A stretch of 64,000 nt of DNA from Nocardioides sp. TF02-7 (GCF_022437945.1 NZ_CP092535.1:2232001-2296000), one strand, 5' to 3'. Positions 39,701-48,984 are shown, numbered from the stretch's first letter. Notes: a model not told the origin generated them from the sequence alone. Numbers and translations are program-made.

Positions 39701-40120
39701 GAGTCGAGCGCCGCGCCGGCGGCCGAGGAGCCGACCGCATCCTCGCCCGCGACGGAGATCCCCGCCGGCGGCTCGCTGTTCGACATCGCCGCCCCCGAGC
39801 CGGCGCCCCGCGCCGCGGCCCCGTCGACCGCGCCGACGGACGTGCCGACCGCGACCGGCTCCGTCACCGCCCCCGACCCCGACGTGATCGACGAGACCGC
39901 CGAGGCCCCGCCCGAGGACGAGGACCCGGCGGAGGCGGCGTCGCACGAGGAGCCGTCGGCCGAGGAACCGGAGACCCCGGAGCCGGAGACCCCGGAGCCG
40001 GAGACCCCGGAGCCGGAGACCCCGGAGAAGTCTCAGGAGAAGCCCCGGTCGCCGAGCGCCGCCAACCAGCCGCGCACCGACGTCGACATCAACGAGTCCG
40101 GCTCGCTCTTCGACCTCTGA
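36706..40120 (+). CDS. etfD: EtfD-type membrane Fe-S electron-transfer protein (ETF:menaquinone oxidoreductase) with long SLFD-repeat tail, one frameshift
   Basis: About 1,138 residues. The N-terminal ~250 residues hold about five membrane helices like a NarI/DsrM haem-b subunit. Two 4Fe-4S motifs follow (CTECGRCQSQCPAW; CTSCGACVQQCPVDIEHVDH), then two CCG domains (NGETCSGDPARR...CPHCMNTL; HDPCYLGRHN...CCGAGGARMW...GCPFCRVM). This is the layout of mycobacterial EtfD (Rv0338c), which takes electrons from ETF to menaquinone during beta-oxidation. The last ~400 residues are Pro/Ala/Glu-rich and disordered, with nine SLFD motifs; the final one is the C-terminus, SGSLFDL. One extra G at about 36871 breaks the frame. 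The start ATG has AGGAG upstream. Confidence 0.85.
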
Positions 40121-40144
40121 CAACCGGCCGACCCGGCGCGTCCC

Positions 40145-40304
40145 GGCACCTGATTCGCGTCGACCCGGCTCATCTCGGCACCTGATTCGCGTCGACCCGG
40201 CTCATTCCGGCACCTGAATCGGGTCGACCCGGCTCATCTCGGCACCTGGATAGCGTCGACCCGGCTCATCCCGGCACCTGAATCGCGTCCACCCGGCGCA
40301 TCTC
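40145..40304. repeat. 32-bp tandem repeat array, left half (5 units)
   Basis: Units start at 40145, 40177, 40209, 40241 and 40273, exactly 32 bp apart. The core CGACCCGGCTCATCTC is followed by GGCACCTGATTCGCGT-type sequence. The gap 40121-40471 between etfD and the DUF885 gene holds only this array and its inverted partner. Confidence 0.95.
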
Positions 40305-40318
40305 CGCACGACGCACCT

Positions 40319-40470
40319 GCGGAGATGAGCCGGGTCGGCGGGTTGTGGGTGCGGAGATGAGCCGGGTCGACGGTTCTGGGGTGCGGAGATGAGCCGGGTC
40401 GGCGGGTTGTGGGTGCGGAGATGCGCCGGGTCGGCGGTTCTGGAGTGCGGAGACGAGCCGGGTCGGTGAG
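40319..40470. repeat. 32-bp tandem repeat array, right half, inverted (5 units)
   Basis: Units start at 40319, 40351, 40383, 40415 and 40447, again 32 bp apart. The core is GAGATGAGCCGGGTCG, the reverse complement of the left-half core, joined to GCGGGTTGTGGGTGCG-type linkers. The two halves form a large imperfect inverted repeat centred near 40312. The last unit abuts the start codon region of the DUF885 gene. Confidence 0.95.
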
Positions 40471-40471
40471 G

Positions 40472-42143
40472 ATGGGGCGGGTGACCGCCGAGCAGATCGC
40501 CGACCTGGCCGAGGAGTACCAGGCCTTCCGCTACCGCCAGAACCCGCTGTGGGCGCACATGACGGGGGAGTACGCCGTCGCCGGCTCCTACACCGACGTC
40601 AGCGAGGAGGCCGAGGACGCCGCCGTCGCGGAGGCGCGCCGGTTCGCCGCTCGTGCCGAGGAGATCGCCGAGGAGCCGCTCGAGGAGCAGGACCGGCTCT
40701 CCCGCGCGATGCTCGCCTGGGACGCGACGTCGACCGCCGAGGTGACCTCCCTGCGGACGGCCGAGTTCTCCGCGAACCCGATCTTCGGCGCGCAGGCGTC
40801 GCTCGGCACCTACTTCCCCAAGCTCTCGCTCCCGACCCGCGACGTCGCGGACGCGATGCCCGACAAGCTGCGCGGCATCGCGACCTACTTCACCGACCTC
40901 GCCGAGCGGCACCGGGCCGGCGTGGCGGCGGGACGTACGCCGGCCGCGTTCGCCGTCGCCGACACCATCCGGCAGCTCGACGACTGGCTCGCCTCGCCCG
41001 TCGCCGACGACCGCCTCCTGCAGATCGCCCCCACGCCGTCCGACGTCGACCGCGACGCGCTGCTCGCCGCGATGCGCGACGTCGTGGACGACGCCGTGCG
41101 GCCCGCGCTGGCGACGTACCGCGCCGTCCTGGCCGACGAGGTGATGACCGCCGCGCGACCCGACGACCAGGTGGGGCTGCGGCACGTGCCGGGCGGCGAG
41201 GAGGCCTACGCGACGCTGGTCCGCTACTACACGACCACCGACCTCAGCCCGCAGGAGATCCACGAGATCGGGCTGGAGCAGGTGGCGTCGCTGGAGCGGG
41301 AGTACGCCGCGCTCGGGCCCGCCGTCGTGGGCACCGACGACGTGCCGACCGTGCTCGCCGCGCTCCGCGACGACCCGGCACTGCACTTCGGGGCGGGCGA
41401 CGGCGACGCGATCGTGGCGGCGTCGAAGGCGGCGATGGCGAAGGCGCGGGCGGCGATGGGGGAGTGGTTCGGGCGGCTGCCGAGGTCCGACTGCGACGTC
41501 GAGCCGACGACCAGCGGCGCGATCGCCTACTACTTCCGGCCGGCCCTCGACGGCAGCCGCGGCGGGGTGTTCTTCATGAACGTCTCCGAGCCGGAGGGCT
41601 GGGGCCGCTACGAGATCGAGTCGACGTCGTTCCACGAGGGGATCCCCGGCCACCACCTGCAGATCGCGATCGCCCAGGAGCTCGAGGGCGTCCCGGACTT
41701 CCGCAAGACCGCGTTCGTGACGGCGTACTCCGAGGGCTGGGGCCTCTACACCGAGCGGCTCGCCGACGAGATGGGCCTCTACGGCTCGCCGCTGGACCGG
41801 ATGGGCATGCGCGCCGCCGACTCGATGCGCGCCTGCCGGCTGGTCGTCGACACCGGCATGCACGCCCTCGGCTGGAGCCGCCAGCAGGCGATCGACTACC
41901 TGCTCGCCAACAGCGAGAAGACGCTCGGCCACGCCACCGCCGAGATCGACCGGTACGCCGTCACCCCCCGGGCAGGCGCTCTCCTACATGGTCGGCCGGC
42001 TCGAGATCCAGCGGATCCGCGCCGACGCCGAGCTGCGCCAGGGGGCCCGGTTCGACATCAAGGCGTTCCACGACGCGGTGCTCGACTCCGGCGCGTTGCC
42101 GCTCGGGCTGCTCGCGCGGCACGTGGCGCAGCGGCTGGGGTGA
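40472..42143 (+). CDS. DUF885-family putative metallopeptidase, one frameshift
   Basis: About 557 residues with no signal peptide. The family signature is STSFHEGIPGHHLQIAIAQEL, a zinc-type HExxxxH-like motif, with an AYSEGWGLYTERLADEMG segment downstream that supplies a further acidic ligand. DUF885 proteins are helical, thermolysin-related peptidases of uncertain substrate. One extra C at about 41971 breaks the frame near the end; corrected, it reads VTPGQALSYMVGRLEIQRIR. ATG 40472 directly follows the 32-bp repeats; GTG 40481 is an alternative. Repeat array 5 begins six bases after the stop. Confidence 0.8.
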
Positions 42144-42148
42144 GGGCT

Positions 42149-42252
42149 TGCGGTTTGGGACCAAACCGCATATCCGGAGCCTCTGGATCTGCGGTTTGTG
42201 ACCAATCCGCAGCACTCCGGCCCGTCGATCTGCGGTTTGGTCCCAAACCGCA
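42149..42252. repeat. 41-bp palindromic repeat array 5 (3 units)
   Basis: Cores start at 42149, 42190 and 42231, 41 bp apart. The first and third are perfect or near-perfect palindromes; the middle one has TTTGTGACCAATC. Linkers differ more than in other arrays. It lies between the DUF885 stop and the sigma-factor gene. Confidence 0.95.
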
Positions 42253-42316
42253 GCACCTCCCGGGGAACCGATCGGCACCCCTCACCGGTCCCTAGGGTGA
42301 CCCCGACAGGAGCCCA

Positions 42317-42795
42317 ATGGACTTCAGCACGTACGTCGCCGACCGCCGCACCCGACTGGTGCGGACCGCGGTGCTGCTGGGATGCCCGCGGGCCGACGCG
42401 GAGGACGTCGTCCAGGCGGCGCTGCTGAGGTGCTACCGGTCGTGGCGGCGGGTGAGCCGCGCCGACCATCCCGATGCCTACGTGCACCGGGTGCTGGTGA
42501 CGACGCTCGCCGACTTCCGCGCCCGCCGCTGGCACGGGGAGCTCCCCACCGATGAGCTTCCCGAGCCCGACCCGACCGACGACAGCGCCTGGGCCAGCGG
42601 GGTCGCCGTACGCCGATCGCTCGCGCAGATGTCGCCGGAGCACCGGGAGGTCCTGGTGCTGCGGTTCTACGCCGACCTGTCCGAGCGCGACACGGCCGCC
42701 GCCCTCGGGGGTGGCGCCCGGCACGGTCAAGTCCCGCACGTCCCGCGCCCTCAAGGCGCTCGCTCCCCCTCGTGGAGGCCCCCGATGCCCACTGA
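42317..42795 (+). CDS. SigE-family extracytoplasmic-function sigma factor, two frameshifts
   Basis: About 159 residues. Region 2 is STYVADRRTRLVRTAVLLGCPRADAEDVVQAALLRCYRSW, and region 4 is MSPEHREVLVLRFYADLSERDTAAALG-VAPGTVKSRTSRALKAL with its HTH. It should direct RNA polymerase to a small set of promoters. Extra G at about 42711 and extra C at about 42768 break the frame; corrected, it ends LVEAPDAH at 42795. The start of the membrane protein gene overlaps this end by about 11 bp, the usual layout for an ECF sigma factor and its membrane regulator. Confidence 0.85.
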
Positions 42796-44201
42796 CCGGA
42801 CCCCGACCGAGGAGCAGGCCCGCGGCCTGCTCGCCCGCGCCGCCGCGACGGTCGACGTCGCCGAGGAGGCGCCGATGACCCTGACCGGGCTGCCGGAGCC
42901 GCGGCCGCGCCGGTGGCCGCTGCTCGCGGCCGCCGCGGCGGTGGTGCTCGTCGTCGCCGGCGGGTATGTCGCCGCCCAGCAGCTCGACGGTGAGGAGCGG
43001 CCGCAGCCCGCCACCGTCGACGACCGGCAGCCCGACCGCGAACCGGTGGAGCAGGAGCACGTCTACGGCGACGACGAGATGCCGGCGCTGATCGGCTACA
43101 CCGAGGCCGAGGCGACCGAGCTGCTGGACGCGCGGGGGTACGCGGTCGAGGTGGTCGCGACCCACGACTGCGACCGGCCGGCGGGGGTACGTCGTCGGCG
43201 CGGAGCCCGGGCCCGGCACCGCCCTGGCTGCTGGCGACCGGGTCCGGGTCGAGGTGACCGCGGGTCCCTCGCCTGCGGTGCGGTGCGCCCGCAGCACGGT
43301 GCGCTGGCCCCGGGTTCTCGAGCTGGTGCGGTTCGCACGCGGGCTCGGTCCGACGCCCGACTTCTCCGACGAGGTCGCGATCGCCGTGGGCACCGGCCGG
43401 CACGTGACGCTGACGGCCGAGGAGGCAGCCGACCCCGACAGCTGGGTGCTCTGCGCAGACGGCGAGTGCCACTCCGCGCTCGCCGCGCTGGCGGAGATGG
43501 TCACCGACCGCGCGGGGACCGACGACATCCCCGTCTCCCTCGGGCTGCAGGCGACCCACGACCTCGGCCCCGGGATGACCTGGGACTGCGTCACCCCCGA
43601 CCCGTACGAGCTCGCCCTGAAGGTCCACCTCGCGACGTACGTCTTCATGGACGACCCCACGACCGACCGGCCCTGCCCCCGACCGCCCGTGGTGCAGGTC
43701 GAGTGGTCGGAGGACCGGCGGATCGCCGGCGTACGGCTCCGACTGCCCGTCGAGATGGGTGCGACGACCCGGCCGACCCCCAGGCGCGCCGCCACCGCCG
43801 ACGCCTTCGTGCGCTGGGCCCGCGGCGACAGGCCGCCGCCGGCGTTCGCCGACCAGGTGCGGCTGATGTTCGACGGGGAGCAGGCGTTCGGCAACGAGGC
43901 CTGGCTGGAGCCGCCGTACGCGAGGAGCGGCTTCGTGGGGTGCTCCGGCCTCGGCTTCCCCGACTGCGGCCTCGACCCGTTCGCCTCGGTCCTGCGCCAC
44001 GACGGCCCGGTCGGTACGACGGCCGGCCGCGCCGGGTGCCCGGCCGGCGGGGACGTCCCGCCCTCGTTCGCGGAGTCCGGCGACGACGTGGTCACCCTCG
44101 CGTCCGCCGACGCGCCCTCCTGCGACGGCTGGGCGGTCGAGCTCTGGATCGGCGACGACGGCGCGATCTACGGCCTCAACCAGATCGGTGGCGTCACCTG
44201 A
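42785..44201 (+). CDS. Membrane protein with PASTA domain, probable anti-sigma partner, one frameshift
   Basis: About 471 residues. A short cytoplasmic N-terminus (PTEEQARGLLARAAATV) precedes one transmembrane helix (residues ~45-65). A PASTA domain follows (MPALIGYTEAEATELLDARGYAVEVV ... VVGAEPGPGTALAAGDRVRVEVTAGP), then a ~300-residue extracytoplasmic region with several Cys. PASTA domains bind peptidoglycan fragments or beta-lactams in other proteins. The overlap with the sigma gene suggests it senses the wall and controls the sigma factor; this is inference. One extra G at about 43184 breaks the frame within the PASTA domain. Confidence 0.65.
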
Positions 44202-44225
44202 CGCCTCGTTTGACATCACCACCCC

Positions 44226-44254
44226 TTGACATGACGTCATCATGACGTCATAGT
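44226..44254 (+). promoter_or_regulatory. Promoter of the RHH/DUF4097 operon with tandem operator palindromes
   Basis: TTGACA (44226-44231) and CATAGT (44249-44254) are 17 bp apart. The spacer contains two perfect 10-bp palindromes, ATGACGTCAT, at 44231-44240 and 44242-44251, set 11 bp apart or about one helical turn. The predicted transcript start coincides with the ATG at 44262, so the mRNA is probably leaderless. Confidence 0.75.
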
Positions 44255-44261
44255 GATGCGC

Positions 44262-44810
44262 ATGGACATCACGCCGTACATCGACAGCCTCCGTCGCGAC
44301 CTGCTCGCCGCCGCGGAGAGCGCCGGTGAGGAGGCACGGCAGACCGCCGAGCGGCTCGGCTACGCCCTCGACCCCTCCGCCCGGCTGGCCCTGATGGAGG
44401 CGATCAGCCAGGCGGCGGCGGAGATCACCGCGGCGATGCCCGCCGGCGGCGTCGACGTCCGGCTCAACGGACGCGACCTCGACTTCGTCGTCGACGCCCC
44501 GGCCGGCCCGGTCCCGCCGGTGCCACCCCCGCCCCCGGCGCCGCCCGCGCCGCCGGCGCCGCCCACCGCTCCCGAGGACGAGGGCCTGGCCCGGATCACC
44601 CTGCGGATGCCGGAGTCGGTGAAGGCGAAGGCCGAGGAGGCCGCCGCCGAGGCCGGGCAGTCGCTCAACACCTGGCTGGTCAACCTGGTCCGCCGGGCGA
44701 CCAGCGACCAGGCGATCCACGTCGACGTCGACCTCTCCAGCATCCCGTTCGGCGGCGACTTCCCCTTCGGCGACAAGCGCGGCAAGCGCCACATGACCGG
44801 CTGGCTCTGA
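44262..44810 (+). CDS. Ribbon-helix-helix (HicB-family antitoxin-like) DNA-binding protein
   Basis: 182 residues from ATG 44262; GTG 44253 and ATG 44256 overlap the -10 box and are less likely. The N-terminal helical region (DITPYIDSLRRDLLAAAESAGEEARQTAERLGYALDP) is followed by a Pro-rich linker (PPPPPAPPAPPAPP) and a C-terminal RHH domain (ARITLRMPESVKAKAEEAAAEAGQSLNTWLVNLVRRA). It is often annotated as a HicB-family antitoxin, but no HicA toxin is adjacent. The downstream partner is a DUF4097 gene, a recurrent actinobacterial pairing. RHH dimers bind tandem short palindromes, exactly what lies in its own promoter, so it is probably an autorepressor. Confidence 0.75.
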   Translation: MDITPYIDSLRRDLLAAAESAGEEARQTAERLGYALDPSARLALMEAISQAAAEITAAMPAGGVDVRLNGRDLDFVVDAPAGPVPPVPPPPPAPPAPPAPPTAPEDEGLARITLRMPESVKAKAEEAAAEAGQSLNTWLVNLVRRATSDQAIHVDVDLSSIPFGGDFPFGDKRGKRHMTGWL

Positions 44811-44848
44811 CCGCCGAGCCGCCCGACAGCCCCAGACAGGAGACCCGC

Positions 44849-45685
44849 ATGACCACCACGACCCCCGTCGAGCACGTCTTCGAGACCCCGACCGCGATCG
44901 AGCTCCACGTCGAGAACGGCAGCGGCAGCATCACCGTGACCGCCACCGACACCTCGACCACGACGGTCCGCATCACCGGCCGCGACGCCGAGGAGGTCGA
45001 CGTACGCCGCGACGGCGACGTCGTCAGCATCGTCCCGCCCCGTCGCACGCGAGGACTCTTCGGCGACAACAAGCTCGACATGGTGATGGTCGTGCCGGGC
45101 AGCAGCCGGCTGGTCGCCAGGGCGGGCAGCGCCGACGTGTCGGCCAGCGGGCTGCTCGGCGCGACCAAGGTGAAGTGCGGGTCCGGCGACGTGCTGCTCG
45201 ACCTCCTCGGCGACACCGCGGTCGTCGACACCGGCTCGGGCGACGTGCGGATCGCCGAGGCGCGCGCCGAGGTCCGGGTGCGCAGCGGCTCCGGCGACGT
45301 CGTCGTCGACCGGGCCGCCGCCACCGCGGCGGTGTCGACCGGCTCCGGCGACGTCAAGATCGGCCGCGCCGACGGGCCGCTCGCGGTCAAGACCGGCTCC
45401 GGCGACCTCGACGTCGCCGACGCGCATGCCGACGTCACGATGACCACCGGCTCCGGCGACACCGTGGTCCGTGCGGCCCGCCGCGGCCGGATCTCCAGCA
45501 AGGGCGCCTCGGGCGACGTTCGGATCGGCATCCCTCCGGGGACGCCGGTGTGGACCGACGTCAAGACCGTCACCGGCCGGCTCAGCTCCTCGGTCGAGGG
45601 CGTCGGGCAGCCCGAGCCCGGTGCCGACCACCTCGAGGTCCGCGCGATCACGGTGTCGGGCGACGTGACCCTGGTGCCCGCCTGA
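44849..45685 (+). CDS. DUF4097 (adhesin-like beta-solenoid) protein
   Basis: A complete 278-residue protein made of repeated beta strands punctuated by (T/S)GSGDV: seven or so copies from residue ~85 to 235 (CGSGDVLLDL, TGSGDVRIAEA, SGSGDVVVDRA, TGSGDVKIGRA, TGSGDLDVADA, TGSGDTVVRAA). The N-terminus, VEHVFETPTAIELHVENGSGSITVTA, is typical. There is no signal peptide or anchor, so despite the adhesin label it is likely cytoplasmic or membrane-peripheral. AGGAGA precedes the ATG, 39 bp after the RHH gene, which shares its transcript and probably regulates it. Confidence 0.8.
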   Translation: MTTTTPVEHVFETPTAIELHVENGSGSITVTATDTSTTTVRITGRDAEEVDVRRDGDVVSIVPPRRTRGLFGDNKLDMVMVVPGSSRLVARAGSADVSASGLLGATKVKCGSGDVLLDLLGDTAVVDTGSGDVRIAEARAEVRVRSGSGDVVVDRAAATAAVSTGSGDVKIGRADGPLAVKTGSGDLDVADAHADVTMTTGSGDTVVRAARRGRISSKGASGDVRIGIPPGTPVWTDVKTVTGRLSSSVEGVGQPEPGADHLEVRAITVSGDVTLVPA

Positions 45686-45762
45686 CCGACCCCCTCCATC
45701 GTGCCGCGAGCGGTGTCGGTGGCCCCTGCAAGAGTGACGAGCGACGAGAGGAGGAGGGCCTC

Positions 45763-45894
45763 ATGATCGACCCGATGAACGAGATCCGCGTTCGCCACGA
45801 GATCGGCGAACGGGTGCGCCAGGCCAGCCAGCGCCGCGTCGCATCGCGCCAGCGCGACCGCCGCCGGGCGCGGCGCGCCGGCCTCGACGTGTGA
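45763..45894 (+). CDS. Small basic protein (43 aa) downstream of DUF4097
   Basis: MIDPMNEIRVRHEIGERVRQ and 23 further residues follow a very strong GAGGAGGAGG ribosome-binding site. It is an Arg-rich amphipathic helix. It lies 77 bp after the DUF4097 stop on the same strand and is probably part of that operon. The spacing, start signal and clean stop support a real gene; nothing indicates function. Confidence 0.5.
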   Translation: MIDPMNEIRVRHEIGERVRQASQRRVASRQRDRRRARRAGLDV

Positions 45895-45983
45895 CCTGCG
45901 CGACGCGCCCGACCCCGGCGGTCGGCGTGACCGCAGCCACGACTCCCCTCGTTGGCCCCTTCCGAGCTAGCGAGGGAGTCCCC

Positions 45984-47924
45984 ATGCCCCACCACCGTCC
46001 CCGCCGCCGGCTGGTCGCCACGGCGGCGCTGTCCGCGGTCGGCGCCCTGCTCGGCGCCGGCCTGGTCGCCCCGTCCGGCGGCGCCGCTGCAGCCGTCGGC
46101 ACCACCGCCACCACCGCCACCACCTCCACGAGGGCGCCGGCACCCGCGAGCACGGCAGCCCGCCGCCCGAGTGCCTGGAAGCCGCGGCCGGCCCGGTACG
46201 CCGCGACCGTCACCCGCACCGACATCCCGATCCGGATGGACGACGGCGTGGTCCTGCGTGCCGACCTCGAGCTCCCGGCCGGCGCGAACGGCCGGGCCGT
46301 CGACCGCCGGCTGCCGGTCATCGTCACCATCACCGCCTACAACAAGTCGGTGATCAGTGGCGGCGCCGGGTCGGTGCTCGCCGGCGCCGACCCCGACTAC
46401 CTCGTCAAGCGCGGCTACGCCCAGCTCACGGTCGACGCCCGCGGCACCGGCGCGTCCGGCGGTGTCTGGAAGGCCTTCAGCGCCCGGGAGAACAAGGACG
46501 CCGGCGCGATCGTCACCTGGGCGCACCGCCAGCCGTGGAGCAACGGCAAGGTCGGCATGACCGGCGCCTCCTACATGGGCATCAGCCAGCTCTTCGCCGC
46601 CGGCCGGCACCCCAAGGGCCTGAAGGGGATCTTCCCGCAGGTCCCGGCGGCCGACGTCTACCGCGACGTCGTCGCGTCCGGCGGCCAGGTCGACGTCGGC
46701 TTCATCCCGCTCTGGATGGGCCTGGTGACGGTCACCGGCCTGGTGCCGCCGGCGTACGCCGCCACCACCCCCGACGCCGGGCTGCGGTGGCTGCTCGACC
46801 GGCTCACCACGGCGACCACGTTCACGGGGCCGCTGCTGCTCGACGCGGTCCTCGGCGGCAACGCCGCCTACGACAGCGCGTTCTACCGCGAGCGGTCGCC
46901 GATCGAGGTGCTCGACGACGTGCGCGTCCCGACGTTCCTCGTCGGCGGGCAGTTCGACCTGTTCCAGCGCGGCACGCCGCTCGTGTTCGAGCGGCTCCAG
47001 CGCAATGGCGCGCCGGTGAAGATGATCTTCGGACCCTGGGACCACCTGCAGGGCTCCTCCGGCGCCGAGGTCGGTCGGGCCGGCTACGGCTCGCTGGCCG
47101 AGCTGCAGCTGCGCTGGTTCGACCACTGGATCAAGGGCCGCAACGGCCGGCTCGGCGAGATCGCCCCGCTCACCTACTACGAGCAGGGCTCCGGCCGCTG
47201 GGTCCGCAAGAACCGCTGGCTCGCCCGCGACCTCGACGCCCGCACCTACGCCCTGAGCGGCACCGCCCGGATGGGCGGCAAGGCCGGCGCGCTGCGGCGT
47301 ACGTCGCCCGCGGCCGGCCGCTCCACGCTGCTGCCGCTGCCGGTCTCCGGGCTGTGCAGCCGCTCGGCCAACCAGTGGACCGCCGGCATCCTCAACGCCG
47401 TCTGGCCCGACAGCCCGTGTCTCGACGACCACGCCCTCAACGACCTGTCCGGGCTCACCTTCCAGACCGCGCCGGTGAAGAGGGCGGTGCGGTTCCAGGG
47501 GCCGATCAACGCCCGGCTGCACGTCTCGTCACCGAGCGGCGACGGCATGTTGTCGGTGGTCGTGGAGGACGTCGCGCCCAACGGGAAGGTCAGCCGGATC
47601 ACCGGCGGCTGGCAGGTGATCTCCCACCGCAAGCTGGCCAAGGGGCGCTCGCGCTTCCTCGACGGACGGCTCGTCCAGCCCTACCACCCGCACACGAAGG
47701 CGGCGAAGAAGCGGCTGCGGCCGGGGCAGGTCGCGCCGGTCGACGTCGAGATCTTCCCGACCGGAGCGGTGATCCGGCCGGGACACCGGCTCCGGCTGAG
47801 CATCCAGGGCTACGACGTGCCGCACCTGCTGCCGCACCTCGGCGACGTGCTCGACCACACCGTCCCGATCACGCTCCACACCGGTCCGGGGCACCGGTCG
47901 GTGGTGACACTGCCGGTGCGATGA
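45984..47924 (+). CDS. Secreted CocE/NonD-family hydrolase (X-Pro dipeptidyl-peptidase S15-like)
   Basis: A complete 646-residue protein with no frame break. A signal peptide (RRRLVATAALSAVGALLGAGLVAP, cleavage after SGGAAAA) is followed by a Thr/Ala linker. The alpha/beta-hydrolase core has the nucleophile elbow GMTGASYMGISQ, Asp in LVGGQFDLFQ and His in FGPWDHLQG. The C-terminal jelly-roll (PXPD_C) domain includes LHVSSPSGDGMLSVVVEDV and PTGAVIRPGHRLRLSIQG. Members cleave X-Pro dipeptides, acyl groups or esters (e.g. cocaine esterase); the substrate here is unknown. It is exported. Confidence 0.85.
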   Translation: MPHHRPRRRLVATAALSAVGALLGAGLVAPSGGAAAAVGTTATTATTSTRAPAPASTAARRPSAWKPRPARYAATVTRTDIPIRMDDGVVLRADLELPAGANGRAVDRRLPVIVTITAYNKSVISGGAGSVLAGADPDYLVKRGYAQLTVDARGTGASGGVWKAFSARENKDAGAIVTWAHRQPWSNGKVGMTGASYMGISQLFAAGRHPKGLKGIFPQVPAADVYRDVVASGGQVDVGFIPLWMGLVTVTGLVPPAYAATTPDAGLRWLLDRLTTATTFTGPLLLDAVLGGNAAYDSAFYRERSPIEVLDDVRVPTFLVGGQFDLFQRGTPLVFERLQRNGAPVKMIFGPWDHLQGSSGAEVGRAGYGSLAELQLRWFDHWIKGRNGRLGEIAPLTYYEQGSGRWVRKNRWLARDLDARTYALSGTARMGGKAGALRRTSPAAGRSTLLPLPVSGLCSRSANQWTAGILNAVWPDSPCLDDHALNDLSGLTFQTAPVKRAVRFQGPINARLHVSSPSGDGMLSVVVEDVAPNGKVSRITGGWQVISHRKLAKGRSRFLDGRLVQPYHPHTKAAKKRLRPGQVAPVDVEIFPTGAVIRPGHRLRLSIQGYDVPHLLPHLGDVLDHTVPITLHTGPGHRSVVTLPVR

Positions 47925-47927
47925 GGG

Positions 47928-48897
47928 TCAGGAGCGCATCGCGACGCCCTCGCGCCAGTAGCCCATGAACGCGACCTGGCCGCGGTCGATGCCGAGCTCC
48001 TTGACCAGCCGGCGGCGCAGGCCGGTGACGACCTTCGACTCGCCCGCGATCCAGGCGTAGAGGCCGGGGAACGGGGTGCCGTCGGCGGGCACCCGGGTGG
48101 TCTCGACGACCTCCTCGCCGGAGGAGGAGTAGACCGGCGTCTCCCACAGGTCGGGGTCGATCTCCTCGTCGGCGACGTCGACCGGGTCGGCCGGGGTGCC
48201 GGTGAGGTGCGCCATCACCGCGGTGTGCAGGTCGACCCCCGCGGGCGCCGTTGCGGGGCAGCCAGGTGACCTGGACCCCGGCAGGCGCGACGAGGTCGTC
48301 GAGCACGTCGCCGTCGACGGGCACCTCCACGAACGCGGCGCCGCGAGCGTCGCCCGGGAGGTCGCGCAGCACGCCGCGGATCGCCGGCACCGCGGTCTCG
48401 TCGCCCACGAGCAGCAGCCGCGACGCGTCGCCCGGCGCCCACTCGATGCCGCCGAACTGGTGGCCCCGGCGCGGCGTCAGCACGATCACCCGGTCCCCGG
48501 GCCGGGCGCGGAGCGCCCAGTCGTTGCCGGGGCCGGACTCATCGTGCGTCGGCTCGTGCACGACGATGTCGACGACGAGCCGGGTGTCGGTGCCGGAGCC
48601 GACCAGGTCGCGGATCGTGTAGGTGCGGATCGAGCCGCGCTCCTCCTCGGGGATCTGCAGCCACGTCGACCACCACGAGTCGTCCATGTCGGCGAACGAC
48701 GGCAGGTCGCCCGCCGCGTTGGGGAACACGATCTTGAGGCGCTGGTCGTAGAGGTGACCGTCGACACCGCACTCGGCGAGGCAGTCACCGCCGAGCTCGA
48801 CCCGGACGAACGACGGCGACACCCGCTCGACGCCGCGGACCTCGACCTCGTCGAGGATCATCGGCAGGCTGGCGACGTACTCGTTGGTGGCGGTCAT
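47928..48897 (-). CDS. Siderophore-interacting protein (FAD-dependent ferric-siderophore reductase), one frameshift
   Basis: About 322 residues. The N-terminal FAD-binding barrel has RTYTIRDL (the RxYT flavin motif) and VVDIVVHE...[24 protein letters not shown]. The NAD(P)-binding half has [17 protein letters not shown] and ends [40 protein letters not shown], the SIP family signature. It reduces ferric siderophores in the cytoplasm to release iron. One base extra near 48247 breaks the frame. A DtxR/IdeR-like iron box lies 44 bp upstream of the start, fitting repression by iron. Confidence 0.85.
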
Positions 48898-48940
48898 CGG
48901 CTCGCTTCCCTGGGTGCGGTGCCGGACGCTCCGGCCCTAC

Positions 48941-48959
48941 TTAGGGCAGCCTAACCGAT
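48941..48959. promoter_or_regulatory. DtxR/IdeR-like iron box upstream of the siderophore-interacting protein
   Basis: TTAGGGCAGCCTAACCGAT matches the commonly cited 19-bp consensus at 14 of 19 positions when aligned by eye, with both TTAGG and CTAACC arms intact. It lies between the divergently placed SIP start and the dcd end. Confidence 0.65.
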
Positions 48960-48984
48960 GTGCCGGCGAGGTGGTGGCCGCGCG

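Noticed and set aside
44262..44810. HicAB toxin-antitoxin system
   Set aside because: Only the RHH/HicB-like protein is present; the next gene is DUF4097, not a HicA RNA-binding toxin.
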